DNA of 64,000 nucleotides from an uncultured Bacteroidales bacterium (GCA_902800715.1 CADCFN010000004.1:186001-250000), one strand, 5' to 3'; positions 15,848 to 25,409 are shown, counted from the first letter of the stretch. Numbers and translations are program-made. The notes: a model not told the origin generated them from the sequence alone.

Positions 15848-16833
15848 GGCATGAAGTGATTGGCAATGCAGAATGCGAAGCATCCCACAATAAACAATAG
15901 CAGTAAGATGTAGCGACGAGAGTGTGAGGAGCGCAATGTGTGGGCATGGGAAATCTGTACAGCAACCATGAGGTTGAGCAAGGGCAGAAAGACAGCGATG
16001 TCGCTGAAATCAATGCACAGGGCAATGACTGCCGCTACGAGTACAAAGATGAAGAAGGCGTTATACACGCGTGTCTGCATCCTGTAGTTCATGATGGTGA
16101 GCAGATTAATCACAACCAGAACAAAGCCTAGAACAGCAGTGAGTGCCGCCAATGCCAGCACCAGATTCATGCGTGGCAGAGCAGTCATGTTCCAGATTCC
16201 GTTGATGTGTGGGGTGATGAAATCACTAGGCGAAGCGATGCCCAACCCTAATACTATCCAGAATGGGGTAATGATGCCAAAGAGCATGGCGAGCAATCCC
16301 TTGAGGTTCAACACACCCATATTGAGGAAACCCAGCAAGAAAGCTGGAATGAGTACCAGGAAGCTGTAGTGGACCATGCTGCCTGCGGCAATCAGAGCAA
16401 AAATGAGGAAAATGCTGCGTTGTGAGTGCTTGTCCTGATAGGATGAGAACAAGGGCCATGTGGCCATTGCCGTCACCAGAGCCAGCAGTGTGCCGGCATT
16501 AAATGAGACCAGTCCTGATGGATTGGCTATCTGCAACAGGAAAAATGCCGAAACGAACAGATGCGTCATTGCGCGCACAAAGGAGAACACCTTGTTCAAT
16601 GCCAGCATGATAGCACCCGTTGCCAGCATACATAGCACGTTGACCGCTGCCGACAGAGGGCTGCTGCCGATGAGAGACCCCTTGAACGAGAAAAAGAAAC
16701 CCTCGCTATTGACGGGTAAAGGCTGCACTCCGCTCGACAACGAGAGCGCTGTCGCCAAAATGAGCGCCAGTGCACACAGTATCACAAACGGCCGCCCGTT
16801 GAAATACTCGTTGATATGCTCCCTCGTCGTCAC
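15844..16833 (-). CDS. Multi-pass membrane protein (DUF6427-like)
   Basis: 329 residues with about eight to ten hydrophobic segments, starting at VILCALALILATALSL and ending at YILLLLFIVGCFAFCIA. No transport or enzyme motif was recognised; it resembles uncharacterised Bacteroidetes inner-membrane proteins of the DUF6427 type, an assignment from general pattern only. It overlaps pdxB by 4 nt, so the two are co-translated, but no link to vitamin B6 is shown. Confidence 0.7.
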   Translation of the reverse strand: MTTREHINEYFNGRPFVILCALALILATALSLSSGVQPLPVNSEGFFFSFKGSLIGSSPLSAAVNVLCMLATGAIMLALNKVFSFVRAMTHLFVSAFFLLQIANPSGLVSFNAGTLLALVTAMATWPLFSSYQDKHSQRSIFLIFALIAAGSMVHYSFLVLIPAFLLGFLNMGVLNLKGLLAMLFGIITPFWIVLGLGIASPSDFITPHINGIWNMTALPRMNLVLALAALTAVLGFVLVVINLLTIMNYRMQTRVYNAFFIFVLVAAVIALCIDFSDIAVFLPLLNLMVAVQISHAHTLRSSHSRRYILLLLFIVGCFAFCIANHFMP

Positions 16834-16853
16834 CTTTTAAATCAATCATAAAA

Positions 16854-16915
16854 ACAACTTGGACAACTCTCTAACAACTTGATTATATATTAGTTGTATG
16901 AGTTGTTCAAGTTGT
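16854..16915. repeat. Imperfect palindrome between the methyltransferase and membrane-protein genes
   Basis: The left arm (16854-16879) has ACAACTTGGACAACT and the right arm (16892-16915) is close to its reverse complement. An A/T loop lies between them. The arms contain repeated ACAACTT words. It could act as terminator of the methyltransferase transcript or be a small interspersed repeat. Confidence 0.55.
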
Positions 16916-16954
16916 CTTCAATAGCTTCGTTCTATTGTAGTAGTTGACTTCCTG

Positions 16955-18649
16955 TTATTTGTTGTCGTCGGTGTCGTTAGGCTTCTGGTCGGTGGGCTCG
17001 TCCAGTTCGCGACGTTTCCAGCTCTTGCGGCGTCCGTGAATGATGGGCACCTCCTTGTCGGCGCTGAGTGTGGGCTTGCGGTCGCGCAGGATGCGCTTGG
17101 CAAAGGTCTCGGAATGGCGGAATTCCTGGTCGAAGTCGTCATCATAGCGACCTTTCCTGTCGCGGTTATCCACCTCGGACATCAACCGGCGGTCGCGGTC
17201 GATGTTGGAACGACGGCGGCGCTCTTCCTCGCTGATGGGGACGTCATTGTGGCGGCCTTCGCCATCAAATCGGCGTTTTGGGCGGTCCTCACCTTCAAAC
17301 CGGCGATGGGGACGGTCGTCGTCACGTCGGCGTGGGCGGTCATCGTCGCGACGATGCGGACGGGCATCGCCTTCAAATCGACGTTTCGGGCGGTCATCGT
17401 CACGTCGGCGCGGACGTTCCTCGCGTCCCACCTTGTTGTAGTTGCCCTTGCTGCGCTCGCTGGCACGGAAACCCTCGTTGCGGATGTGCTCTCCGCGCTC
17501 ACGCAGGTCATCGTAAGTGCCGTCAAAAATGACGAATTGCAGCAGTTCGCAGTCCAGACCGCCGTTGTTCAAGGCATATTTCACCGACGGTTTAAGGCCG
17601 ATTTTGAAGTATTGCTCCTGGTCGTAGCAGATGAGCCAAGCGTTATAGCCCTTGAAAGTGTGTTTGAGTTTGAAGCCCAGGTCGCGGTAGAACTGCTCCA
17701 GATCCTCGACATTCAATCGTTCGCCGTAGGGCGGGTTGGAAATAAGCGTACCCTTTTCAGGCACCAGTTCGATGTCGTTGAAGTCGCGGCGTTCCAGTTC
17801 GATGTATTTGTTTAGTCCGGCGCTCTTGACGTTGGTGCGTGCGATGGCAATGGCCTTGCCCTCGATATCGCTGCCGTAGATTTTGTGTGTGAACTCACGC
17901 TCGGCGCTGTCATCGTTGTAAATCTGGTCAAACAGGTCGGCGTCGTAGTCGGGCCACTGCTGGAAGGCGTAATGGTCGCGATAGACACCTGGAGCGATGT
18001 TGGCACCAATCAATGCAGCCTCGATGAGGAAGGTGCCCGAGCCGCACATGGGGTCAATCAGGTCGGTGTCACCCTTCCAGCCGCTAAGCAGGATAATGCC
18101 AGCTGCCAGTACCTCGTTGATGGGGGCATCGGTCTGTGCCACGCGCCATCCGCGCTTGAACAGCGGGTCACCGCTGCTGTCGAGCGACAGTGTCACGTCG
18201 CGCCCCGAGATGTGGACGTCGAAACGGATTTCGGGATTGGTGAGGCGGATGCTAGGACGCTTGCCGTATTTCTCGTTGAAGAAATCGGCGATGGCATCCT
18301 TGACACGATAAGTGACAAAGCGTGAATTGTTGAAGTCCTCGCTATAGACGGTGGCATCGATGGCAAATGTGGTGTTCACTTGCATCAACTGTTCCCAATC
18401 AAAAGTTTTGAGCTGTTCATACAGGTCATCGGCACCGGTGGAGTGTAGTCTGAGGAAAGGCTTGAGCACACGCACCGCCGTACGGCAAGCGAAATTTGCG
18501 CGATAGAGCATTTCCTTGTCCCCTTTAAACGAAACCACTCGGTTCCCTTCGGTTACATCCTCGGCGCCCAGTGCGCGTAACTCGTCGGCAAGAACACCTT
18601 CCAGTCCGAGGAAGGTCTTCGCCACCATGTCAAATTTATCGTTCATCAT
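16955..18649 (-). CDS. THUMP-domain RNA methyltransferase (RlmL N-terminal type) with Arg/Asp-rich tail
   Basis: About 564 residues. The order is a THUMP RNA-binding domain (first about 170 residues, with AKTFLGLEGVLADELRALGA), then a Rossmann SAM-dependent methyltransferase domain with MCGSGTFLIEAAL and the catalytic TLISNPPYGERL. A low-complexity tail of about 170 residues follows, with repeated RPRRRDDDRPKRRFEG-like units. The closest roles are 23S rRNA m2G2445 (RlmL) or related guanine methylation. The tail (coded about 17000-17450) is not part of the enzyme and probably adds RNA contact. The 18649 start is preferred over an upstream ATG (18679) because the -7 box lies at 18677-18684. Confidence 0.9.
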   Translation of the reverse strand: MMNDKFDMVAKTFLGLEGVLADELRALGAEDVTEGNRVVSFKGDKEMLYRANFACRTAVRVLKPFLRLHSTGADDLYEQLKTFDWEQLMQVNTTFAIDATVYSEDFNNSRFVTYRVKDAIADFFNEKYGKRPSIRLTNPEIRFDVHISGRDVTLSLDSSGDPLFKRGWRVAQTDAPINEVLAAGIILLSGWKGDTDLIDPMCGSGTFLIEAALIGANIAPGVYRDHYAFQQWPDYDADLFDQIYNDDSAEREFTHKIYGSDIEGKAIAIARTNVKSAGLNKYIELERRDFNDIELVPEKGTLISNPPYGERLNVEDLEQFYRDLGFKLKHTFKGYNAWLICYDQEQYFKIGLKPSVKYALNNGGLDCELLQFVIFDGTYDDLRERGEHIRNEGFRASERSKGNYNKVGREERPRRRDDDRPKRRFEGDARPHRRDDDRPRRRDDDRPHRRFEGEDRPKRRFDGEGRHNDVPISEEERRRRSNIDRDRRLMSEVDNRDRKGRYDDDFDQEFRHSETFAKRILRDRKPTLSADKEVPIIHGRRKSWKRRELDEPTDQKPNDTDDNK

Positions 18650-18676
18650 GTTCTGCTTATAATCTCGTTGTGGGCG

Positions 18677-18684
18677 CAAAGTTA
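18677..18684 (-). promoter_or_regulatory. -7 box of the methyltransferase gene
   Basis: Minus-strand TAACTTTG, 28 nt before the chosen start. Confidence 0.5.
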
Positions 18685-18801
18685 CGTCAAAATCGGTGAA
18701 ACGGAAAGCAAAAGCCCGTTTTTCTTATCATTTCTAATTACAGGTGGGTCAGACAATCGCCAAAGTTGCGGGAAAAACCCGATATGTATCGAAAAAATAC
18801 G

Positions 18802-18809
18802 TATCTTTG
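18802..18809 (+). promoter_or_regulatory. -7 box of slyD
   Basis: TATCTTTG, 47 nt before the ATG. Confidence 0.5.
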
Positions 18810-18855
18810 CACAAAATTATTTATCAATCAAATTATTACTTACTAATAAAATTCA

Positions 18856-19434
18856 ATGGAGAAAATTCAAGCAGGAAAATACGTAGAACTCGTCTATGAA
18901 ATCTTTGTTGTGAACGGCGAAGAGCAGACTAGTGTGTTCAAGTTCAATAAGGAGCATCCCGATGCTTTTGTCTTCGGTTTGGACTTGTCGTTGATCGAGG
19001 GCTTCCAGAACCATATCATGGGCCTGGAGCAAGGCGATAAATTTGATTTTACCCTTCAGCCCCATGAGGCTTTCGGTGTAAAGAGCCCCGACCTGATTTA
19101 TGAACTTGATAAGGAGATTTTCCATGTCGATGGCAAGTTTGACGCCGAGAATATCCGTCCGGGTGCCCGGGTGCCCATGATGACTCAAGAAGGTATGCGC
19201 GTCGAGGGTCAGGTCATCAAGGTGACCGACGACAAGGTGTTCATGGATTTCAACCACCAGCTTGCTGGCGAGACCGTGCGTTACAGTGGCTATGTGCAAC
19301 TCGTGCGTGACGCTACGCCCGAGGAATTGCAACCCAAGCATCACGGCTGCGGATGTGGCTGTGAAGAGTGCGGCGGTGGCGACTGCGGTCATGACCATGG
19401 CGAGGGCTGCGACTGCGGATGCGGTGGCTGCTAA
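18856..19434 (+). CDS. slyD: FKBP-type peptidyl-prolyl isomerase, SlyD-like, with metal-binding tail
   Basis: 192 residues. The FKBP domain is split by the insert-in-flap typical of SlyD (FGLDLSLIEGFQNHIMGLEQGD and LQPHEAFG at the front, LAGETVRYSGYVQLVRDAT at the end). The last about 35 residues are a Cys/His/Gly tail (HHGCGCGCEECGGGDCGHD and so on), as in SlyD proteins that store or deliver nickel and zinc. It acts as a cytoplasmic folding helper and isomerase. Single gene with its own promoter. No nickel enzyme is visible nearby, so the metal partner is unknown. Confidence 0.92.
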   Translation: MEKIQAGKYVELVYEIFVVNGEEQTSVFKFNKEHPDAFVFGLDLSLIEGFQNHIMGLEQGDKFDFTLQPHEAFGVKSPDLIYELDKEIFHVDGKFDAENIRPGARVPMMTQEGMRVEGQVIKVTDDKVFMDFNHQLAGETVRYSGYVQLVRDATPEELQPKHHGCGCGCEECGGGDCGHDHGEGCDCGCGGC

Positions 19435-19547
19435 ACGGTCGGTGAAATATTCGATTTTTTACGAATAGTTTTATGTTAATTTGTCGATGTGCAATGCTAA
19501 AAATATATAATAAGGCATGAATTAAGGAAATTTTTCTTTAATTCGCG

Positions 19548-19577
19548 TTGCACATTATAAAATAATGCGTAATTTTG
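19548..19577 (+). promoter_or_regulatory. Promoter of pckA
   Basis: TTG (19548-19550) and TAATTTTG (19570-19577), 19 nt apart. The leader is about 45 nt. Confidence 0.55.
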
Positions 19578-19629
19578 CCGTCGATTTCAATAAGGTAATT
19601 TCTAAAACATTAATATTTAACGATTTATT

Positions 19630-21246
19630 ATGTGTAAATTTGATAAGGCTATCTTAGCAGAGAAGTACGGTATCACTGGTGTTACCGAGGTGCTCTACAA
19701 TCCCACCTATGAGGTTTTGTTCAATGAGGAGATGAGGCCCGAGCTCGAGGGTTATGACAAGGGTCAGGAGACCGAGCTGGGTGCCATCAACGTGATGACC
19801 GGTATTTACACTGGCCGTTCGCCTAAGGACAAATTTATCGTTGACGATGCCAACAGCCACGACAAGGTGTGGTGGACCACCCCCGGCTATCCCAACGACA
19901 ACAAGCCCGTGACCGAGGCCACTTGGGCTGCTCTGAAGGACCTCGCTGTAAAGCAGCTGAGCGGCAAGCGCCTGTTTGTAGTTGACGGTTTCTGTGGTGC
20001 CAACAAGGATACCCGCATGAAAGTGCGCTTCATCATGGAGGTAGCATGGCAGGCTCACTTCGTGACCAACATGTTCATCCGTCCCCAGAACGAAGAGGAA
20101 TTTGAGCAGGAGCCCGACTTCACCGTATATTGCGCCAGCAAGGCCAAGGTGGACAACTTCAAGGAACTGGGTCTGAACAGCGACACCGCCGTTGTCTTCA
20201 ACGTGACCAGCAACGAGCAGGTCATCCTCAACACCTGGTACGGTGGTGAGATGAAGAAGGGTATGTTCTCGATGATGAACTACTTCCTGCCGTTGAAGGG
20301 CATTGCTGCCATGCACTGCTCGGCCAACTGCGACATGAACGGTGAGAACACCGCCATCTTCTTCGGTCTGTCGGGAACCGGCAAGACCACGTTGAGCACC
20401 GACCCCAAGCGCAAACTCATCGGCGACGACGAGCACGGCTGGGACGACAACGGTATCTTCAACTTCGAGGGCGGTTGCTATGCCAAGGTTATCAACCTCG
20501 ACAAGGAGGCTGAGCCCGACATCTACAACGCTATCCATCGCGATGCACTGCTCGAGAACGTCACTGTTGACGAGAACGGCAAGATTGACTTCGCCGACAA
20601 GAGCGTGACCGAGAACACCCGCGTGAGCTATCCCATCTACCACATCAAGAACATCGTGCGCCCCATCAGCCACGCTCCCGCTGCCAAGCAGGTTATCTTC
20701 TTGAGTGCTGACGCATTCGGTGTACTGCCTCCCGTATCGATTCTCGACTCTGAGCAGACCAAATACTACTTCCTGAGTGGTTTCACTGCTAAGCTCGCAG
20801 GTACCGAGCGTGGCATCACCGAGCCCACCCCCACCTTCAGCGCTTGCTTCGGCCAGGCATTCCTGGAGCTGCATCCCACGAAGTATGCCGAGGAGCTCGT
20901 GAAGCGCATGGAGATGAGCGGTGCCAAGGCTTACTTGGTGAACACCGGTTGGAACGGCACTGGCAAGCGCATCTCGATTCGTGACACCCGTGGCATCATC
21001 GACGCTATCCTGAACCACAGCATCGACAATGCTCCCACCAAGGTGATTCCTTACTTCAACTTCACCGTTCCCACCCAGCTCGAGGGCGTTGACGCCGGCA
21101 TCCTCGATCCGCGCGACACCTACGCCGATGCCGCACAGTGGGAAGAGAAGGCCAAGGATCTGGCAAGCCGCTTCATCAAGAACTTCGTCAAGTATGAGGA
21201 CAACGAGGCAGGCAAGGCTCTGGTAGCCGCTGGTCCCCAGCTCTAA
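19630..21246 (+). CDS. pckA: Phosphoenolpyruvate carboxykinase (ATP)
   Basis: 538 residues, full length. It interconverts oxaloacetate and phosphoenolpyruvate with ATP/ADP; in Bacteroidales it commonly runs towards oxaloacetate in succinate and propionate formation. Motifs are [11 protein letters not shown], the phosphate loop [19 protein letters not shown], and the Arg/Lys residues in [13 protein letters not shown]. The gene is monocistronic, with a strong promoter and terminator, and its codon use suggests high expression. Confidence 0.97.
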   Translation: MCKFDKAILAEKYGITGVTEVLYNPTYEVLFNEEMRPELEGYDKGQETELGAINVMTGIYTGRSPKDKFIVDDANSHDKVWWTTPGYPNDNKPVTEATWAALKDLAVKQLSGKRLFVVDGFCGANKDTRMKVRFIMEVAWQAHFVTNMFIRPQNEEEFEQEPDFTVYCASKAKVDNFKELGLNSDTAVVFNVTSNEQVILNTWYGGEMKKGMFSMMNYFLPLKGIAAMHCSANCDMNGENTAIFFGLSGTGKTTLSTDPKRKLIGDDEHGWDDNGIFNFEGGCYAKVINLDKEAEPDIYNAIHRDALLENVTVDENGKIDFADKSVTENTRVSYPIYHIKNIVRPISHAPAAKQVIFLSADAFGVLPPVSILDSEQTKYYFLSGFTAKLAGTERGITEPTPTFSACFGQAFLELHPTKYAEELVKRMEMSGAKAYLVNTGWNGTGKRISIRDTRGIIDAILNHSIDNAPTKVIPYFNFTVPTQLEGVDAGILDPRDTYADAAQWEEKAKDLASRFIKNFVKYEDNEAGKALVAAGPQL

Positions 21247-21280
21247 ACAAGGGCAATAATAAAACAAATTCTATAGTTTT

Positions 21281-21315
21281 GAGGGCGATGTCTAAGCAGG
21301 CATCGCCCTCTTTTT
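21281..21315 (+). terminator. Rho-independent terminator of pckA
   Basis: A perfect 10-bp G/C-rich stem (21281-21290 with 21301-21310) followed by five T. Confidence 0.9.
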
Positions 21316-21392
21316 GCTTGAATATCAACTAAAAATAGATTATTTCAGAAAAAAAGTTGCATTGATGTAACTTACATACATGTAACTTTTTG

Positions 21393-21400
21393 TAATTTTG
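21393..21400 (+). promoter_or_regulatory. -7 box of the glycosyltransferase gene
   Basis: TAATTTTG ends only 8 nt before the ATG, so the transcript would have almost no leader. Confidence 0.5.
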
Positions 21401-21408
21401 ACATTGGA

Positions 21409-22656
21409 ATGCGAGTACTGATTGTCAATACGGCCGAACGGACGGGTGGGGCAGCGATTGCCGCCAACCGTCTGCTGCATGCCTTGAACCATAATGGCGT
21501 GGAGGCACGGATGCTTGTGCGTGACCGCAAGACCGATGCCCCTGAGGTGGTAAACATACCACAGTCATGGCTCTTGAAGGCCAAATTCCTTTGGGAGCGT
21601 GGCGTCATCTGGCTGAACAACGGCCTAAGCAAGCAGAACCTGTTCCAGGTCGATATTGCCAATGCAGGCACCGACATCACCAGGCTGCCCGAGTTCCAGC
21701 AGGCCGACGTCATCCATCTGCACTGGGTCAATCAGGGTTTTCTCTCACTCAAGAATCTGGAGCGCATCCTTGCCAGTGGCAAGCCGGTGGTGGTGACGAT
21801 GCATGACCAGTGGTATTTCACGGGTATCTGCCACTATTCGGGTGGCTGTGACAAGTACCAGTCGCAGTGTGAAAAGTGCCCGATGCTGAAAGGACCGGGT
21901 TTAGACCTGGCACGGCGGGTGTTTGACTGCAAGCTGGTGATGTACAAGGATAGTAACCTGACCTTTGTGGGCTGCAGCCGTTGGATTGCCGACCTTGCCC
22001 GCAAGAGCAGCCTCACGCAAGGCCATGCCGTCCTCAACACGCCTAATGCCATCGATACCAGCGTGTTTGCGCCCATGGATAAGCAGGAGGCGCGAAGGCA
22101 CCACCAACTGCCGACAGACAAAAAACTGTTGCTGTTTGGTGCCCAGCGCATTACCGATGAGCGCAAGGGCTTCTGCTATCTGGTCGAGGCCTGTGAACAC
22201 ATCAGCATGCATCATCCCACACTGCCCGGCAAACTGGGCGTTGTCGTGCTGGGTGGTGATGCCGAGAGCGTCAAGGAGGCGCTGCCGTTGCCGGTTTATC
22301 CGGTTAACTACTTGAGCAGTGAGGCCGAAATTGCCGAACTCTATAATGCCGTGGATTTGTTTGTTACCCCCTCATTGCAGGACAACCTACCCAATACCAT
22401 TGTCGAGGCAATGGCATGTGGCGTGCCCTGTGTGGGCTTTAACGTGGGTGGCATTCCCGAGATGATTAGCCATAAACAGGACGGTTATGTCGCCGATTAT
22501 TGCGACAGTCTGGACTTCGCTCAAGGCATCTCCTGGTGTCTCAATGACGAACGCCTGCCCGCCCTGAGTGCAGCAGCCCGAGCCTCCGCCCTCGCTACCT
22601 ACAGCGAGACCGCAGTAGCCCACCGCCACCAAGCCATTTACCAAGCCGCCCTCTGA
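21409..22656 (+). CDS. Family 4 glycosyltransferase
   Basis: 415 residues, GT-B fold. The N-terminal acceptor half starts MRVLIVNTAERTGGAAIAANRL. The C-terminal donor half has FGAQRITDERKGF, VVLGGDAE and the GT4 motif FVTPSLQDNLPNTIVEAMACGVPCVGFNVGG, here split by description only: the Glu pair is in VEAMACG. A Cys-rich loop (ICHYSGGCDKYQSQCEKCP) is seen in a subgroup of Bacteroidetes GT4 enzymes and may bind metal. It probably adds a sugar to a surface polysaccharide or glycolipid, but no glycan cluster surrounds it and the donor and acceptor are unknown. It is cytoplasmic, peripheral to the membrane. Confidence 0.88.
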   Translation: MRVLIVNTAERTGGAAIAANRLLHALNHNGVEARMLVRDRKTDAPEVVNIPQSWLLKAKFLWERGVIWLNNGLSKQNLFQVDIANAGTDITRLPEFQQADVIHLHWVNQGFLSLKNLERILASGKPVVVTMHDQWYFTGICHYSGGCDKYQSQCEKCPMLKGPGLDLARRVFDCKLVMYKDSNLTFVGCSRWIADLARKSSLTQGHAVLNTPNAIDTSVFAPMDKQEARRHHQLPTDKKLLLFGAQRITDERKGFCYLVEACEHISMHHPTLPGKLGVVVLGGDAESVKEALPLPVYPVNYLSSEAEIAELYNAVDLFVTPSLQDNLPNTIVEAMACGVPCVGFNVGGIPEMISHKQDGYVADYCDSLDFAQGISWCLNDERLPALSAAARASALATYSETAVAHRHQAIYQAAL

Positions 22657-22657
22657 T

Positions 22658-22704
22658 TATACTTGTCTGAAATCGCAGATTTTTTGCAATTTCAGACAAG
22701 TATA
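22658..22704. terminator. Bidirectional terminator between converging genes
   Basis: A perfect 16-bp stem (22658-22673 with 22689-22704) with a 15-nt loop, two bases after the glycosyltransferase stop. Confidence 0.8.
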
Positions 22705-22752
22705 AGACTGTTTTAAGAGGAATAACGGGCGTGTGTCCGCTTATGCCACATT

Positions 22753-24072
22753 CTATTTCACGCTCCAGTCGATGGCTGTGGCGAGTTTGCGGTCGTAGTA
22801 CTGGCGAAGGTCGGTCCAGCGGTAGTAGGGGCCTTGAACCGGCTTTACAGGCAGCAATGCCTCGTGCTCGTTGAGGAGCACCTTGACCAGGATGTCGCTC
22901 GCAGGGTTACCTGTTGTTCCCGTGGGGCGGTAGAATACCATTTGAATGTTGCAGGCCTTGGGGATGGTGTTATAGTCCTGCCAATGCTCATGCAGCGTTT
23001 CCAGGTCGTCGCAGCTGTAGTTGACGCTATCCAGTTCCATGAGGCAAGCCAAGGGCAGCACGCAGGTCTCGTGTCCGAAGCGCAGCGAGGCACCGCGTTC
23101 ACCGGTGGCAATGGCGTCGTCGGCCTTCTGAATCATGTCACGCAGCAGGGCACGCTCAATGAAGGGCATGCGGTTGCCGTTCTGGGGTGCGTTCGCCCAA
23201 TGGATGTACCAGTAGATATTCTTCAATCGCCACAGTTCAAAAATCTCGTTGCTGTTGAAGTAGTGGTACAAGTTAATCATGTCGAAGAACTGATGTCCTT
23301 GCAGCGAACCGGCGATATCAAACACGTCGCGCATCAGCTGGTTGCAGTCCAGGTTGGCGGCAGCCCATTCAGGGTCGTTCACCAGTTGGGCAATGAAGCG
23401 CTCGGAATGCAGGTGCTTGTTGTACATCTCATCTGAGATGTGATCCACGCTCTTGCGCAGGTCGTTGGCCAGGGTGTCCTCGCCATATCCCCATCCCATG
23501 TAGTACATGTCATGATAGCTGGCATCGGTAGTGATGCGCAAGTTGGGATTGAGTGAGCGTAGGCGCATCGTCTCGTTCTGCATCGAGAGGATGCAACGGA
23601 TGATGACGGTCGAGCGGGCATCAATACGGGCATCGCCCTGGAACACCTGGGGGAAGTTGTCAAACATGCGTTGGGCGATTTCCTGGTGCTGCTTTGCACC
23701 CTCGTCGCTCAGGTCACCGGCACGCTGCTTTGAGGTCTCATTGACAATCATGAGCTGGCGCAGCAACAGGTCTCCTTGCAAATTGAGCATTCCTGCCTCC
23801 TTGGCCTTGAGTAACTGCTTGTAGGGACGCTCGTAGTAACGCCCGTTGGTCAGCCAACGGCTGCCGTGACGTCCGTAGTGGTCAATGTAGAACGGCTCGT
23901 AGCCCGCAGGCGCGGCGGTGAGCGAGGGCACCTTCATGTCGGTGCCGTAGGGGTAGGCGTAGTGGTTGCTTGCCGAGCGGTCAAAGTTGTTGATGACCTG
24001 TTTGCGGGGGTTGGTGGCACTCAGTGTCAGACACGCCGTAATGGCTATAATGATAAAAGTGATGCGTTTCAT
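22753..24072 (-). CDS. Secreted histidine acid phosphatase, MINPP-like (copy 2)
   Basis: 439 residues. A signal peptide (MKRITFIIIAITACLTLSA) precedes a branch-2 histidine phosphatase domain. The catalytic loop is DHYGRHGSRW (RHGxR, phospho-His) and the proton-donor region is FGHETCVLPL. Bacteroidetes relatives (MINPP) remove phosphates from inositol hexakisphosphate; the substrate here is inferred. It overlaps its paralogue by 4 nt (ATGA), so the two are co-translated. Confidence 0.87.
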   Translation of the reverse strand: MKRITFIIIAITACLTLSATNPRKQVINNFDRSASNHYAYPYGTDMKVPSLTAAPAGYEPFYIDHYGRHGSRWLTNGRYYERPYKQLLKAKEAGMLNLQGDLLLRQLMIVNETSKQRAGDLSDEGAKQHQEIAQRMFDNFPQVFQGDARIDARSTVIIRCILSMQNETMRLRSLNPNLRITTDASYHDMYYMGWGYGEDTLANDLRKSVDHISDEMYNKHLHSERFIAQLVNDPEWAAANLDCNQLMRDVFDIAGSLQGHQFFDMINLYHYFNSNEIFELWRLKNIYWYIHWANAPQNGNRMPFIERALLRDMIQKADDAIATGERGASLRFGHETCVLPLACLMELDSVNYSCDDLETLHEHWQDYNTIPKACNIQMVFYRPTGTTGNPASDILVKVLLNEHEALLPVKPVQGPYYRWTDLRQYYDRKLATAIDWSVK

Positions 24073-25373
24073 TTGTTCAGGTCGATGACAGGTTGACGGG
24101 AAAGTTTATCGATAAAGTAGTCGCGCACGTCGCTCCAGTGATAGTAGGGGGCAACGTCGGTGGGAACGGGCAGGGTCGCCTCGTGCTCGTTCAGCAACGG
24201 CAGCATCAGGATGTCGTCGCTGCCAGCCTTGCGGAAGTAGATGAACTGGATGTTGGCAGCCATCGGGAACACTTTGTAGGTCTGCCAGTATTTGTCCAGG
24301 TTCTCGAGGTCGGTCGTGCGGTAGTCGGTACCGTTCAGACCCATCAGGCAGCAGAGCGGCAGCACCACACTCTCGTGGCCGAAGCGCAGCGATGCGCCCG
24401 GCGTGGGGTCATCGGTCGTGGTGGCGCGGTCGGCATCCTCGATGAAATTGCGCAACAGGTTGGCCTCCATATAGTCCACACGGCACTGCGTCAATGGTGT
24501 TTCAGCCGAGTGGATATACCAGTAAACATTGTTGTAACGCCACACGCTGTAGATATCCTCGTCGGTGAACAGGTCATACATGTTCACATTCTCGAAGCGA
24601 TAGTGGCTCTGCATGTTACCATTCACCTCAAACAGGTACAGCATCATCTTGCGGGCATCGTCTTCGCTGATGTTGTTCTTTACCCACTTTTGGTCATTGA
24701 AAAGCTTTTTGAGGAACTTTTGGGGCTTTACCCACTTCTTCAGGCATTGCTTTTCAGTTTCAGCCAGCTTGTTGCGCAGCGGCTTGACGACGCTGTCGCT
24801 ATAGTTCATGTAGTACATTGTCGCTTGGCTGGCGTCGGTGGTGATGTTCAGTCGCGGATTGAGTGAAGCAAGCACGTCAACCTCGTTCTGCATCGACAGG
24901 ATGCAGCGGATGACAACCGTCGAGCGTGCCACGACCGATGCTCCGTCGCGGAACACCTGCGGGAAGTTTTGGTACATGCGTCGGGCGATGCCCTGGTGCT
25001 GGTCAGCGCCCAGGTCGCTCAATTCGCCCAGTCGTCCTTTGCTGGCCTCATGGACCTCGCGCAGGATGTCAAGCACCTCTTTGCCGCGTGGCGTGAGTTT
25101 GCCGTCGTTTTGGCCTTTCTCCAGCATCTGCAGGGGGAAGGAGTATTTCCTGTCTTGGATTAGCCAGCGGCTACCATGACGGCCGTAATGGTTGATGAAA
25201 AACGGCTCATAGCCTGCAGGAGCCGGGGTAATGGCCAGCAGGTTCTTGTCAGGGTAGGCCTGGTAGTTGTTGGCGCTCAGTTTGGGGTTCGCTTTGAAAT
25301 CCTCGCGCACCCCAGCGGTGAGTGTCATGATGCCAACTAGAGCAATGGTAAAAAATGAGATAAATCGCTTCAT
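24069..25373 (-). CDS. Secreted histidine acid phosphatase, MINPP-like (copy 1)
   Basis: 434 residues with a signal peptide (MKRFISFFTIALVGIMTLTAG), catalytic loop NHYGRHGSRW and donor region FGHESVVLPL. It has the same layout as the next gene and many shared phrases (PAGYEPFF, FPQVF, ARSTVVIRCILSMQNE), so the pair arose by tandem duplication and then diverged. It heads the two-gene operon from the promoter at 25402-25409. The likely role is periplasmic or surface phosphate scavenging from phytate-like compounds. Confidence 0.87.
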   Translation of the reverse strand: MKRFISFFTIALVGIMTLTAGVREDFKANPKLSANNYQAYPDKNLLAITPAPAGYEPFFINHYGRHGSRWLIQDRKYSFPLQMLEKGQNDGKLTPRGKEVLDILREVHEASKGRLGELSDLGADQHQGIARRMYQNFPQVFRDGASVVARSTVVIRCILSMQNEVDVLASLNPRLNITTDASQATMYYMNYSDSVVKPLRNKLAETEKQCLKKWVKPQKFLKKLFNDQKWVKNNISEDDARKMMLYLFEVNGNMQSHYRFENVNMYDLFTDEDIYSVWRYNNVYWYIHSAETPLTQCRVDYMEANLLRNFIEDADRATTTDDPTPGASLRFGHESVVLPLCCLMGLNGTDYRTTDLENLDKYWQTYKVFPMAANIQFIYFRKAGSDDILMLPLLNEHEATLPVPTDVAPYYHWSDVRDYFIDKLSRQPVIDLNK

Positions 25374-25401
25374 AGCATTTCGGTTGTATCGATTAATGTT
25401 G

Positions 25402-25409
25402 CAAATTTA
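25402..25409 (-). promoter_or_regulatory. -7 box of the phosphatase pair
   Basis: Minus-strand TAAATTTG, 28 nt before the start codon. Confidence 0.5.

Noticed and set aside
19654-21267. A 537-codon open frame on the minus strand opposite pckA
   Set aside because: It mirrors a strongly coding gene with intact motifs; its composition is that of a reverse shadow and it has no family features. Similar long frames opposite infB, porX and mutS were dropped for the same reason.
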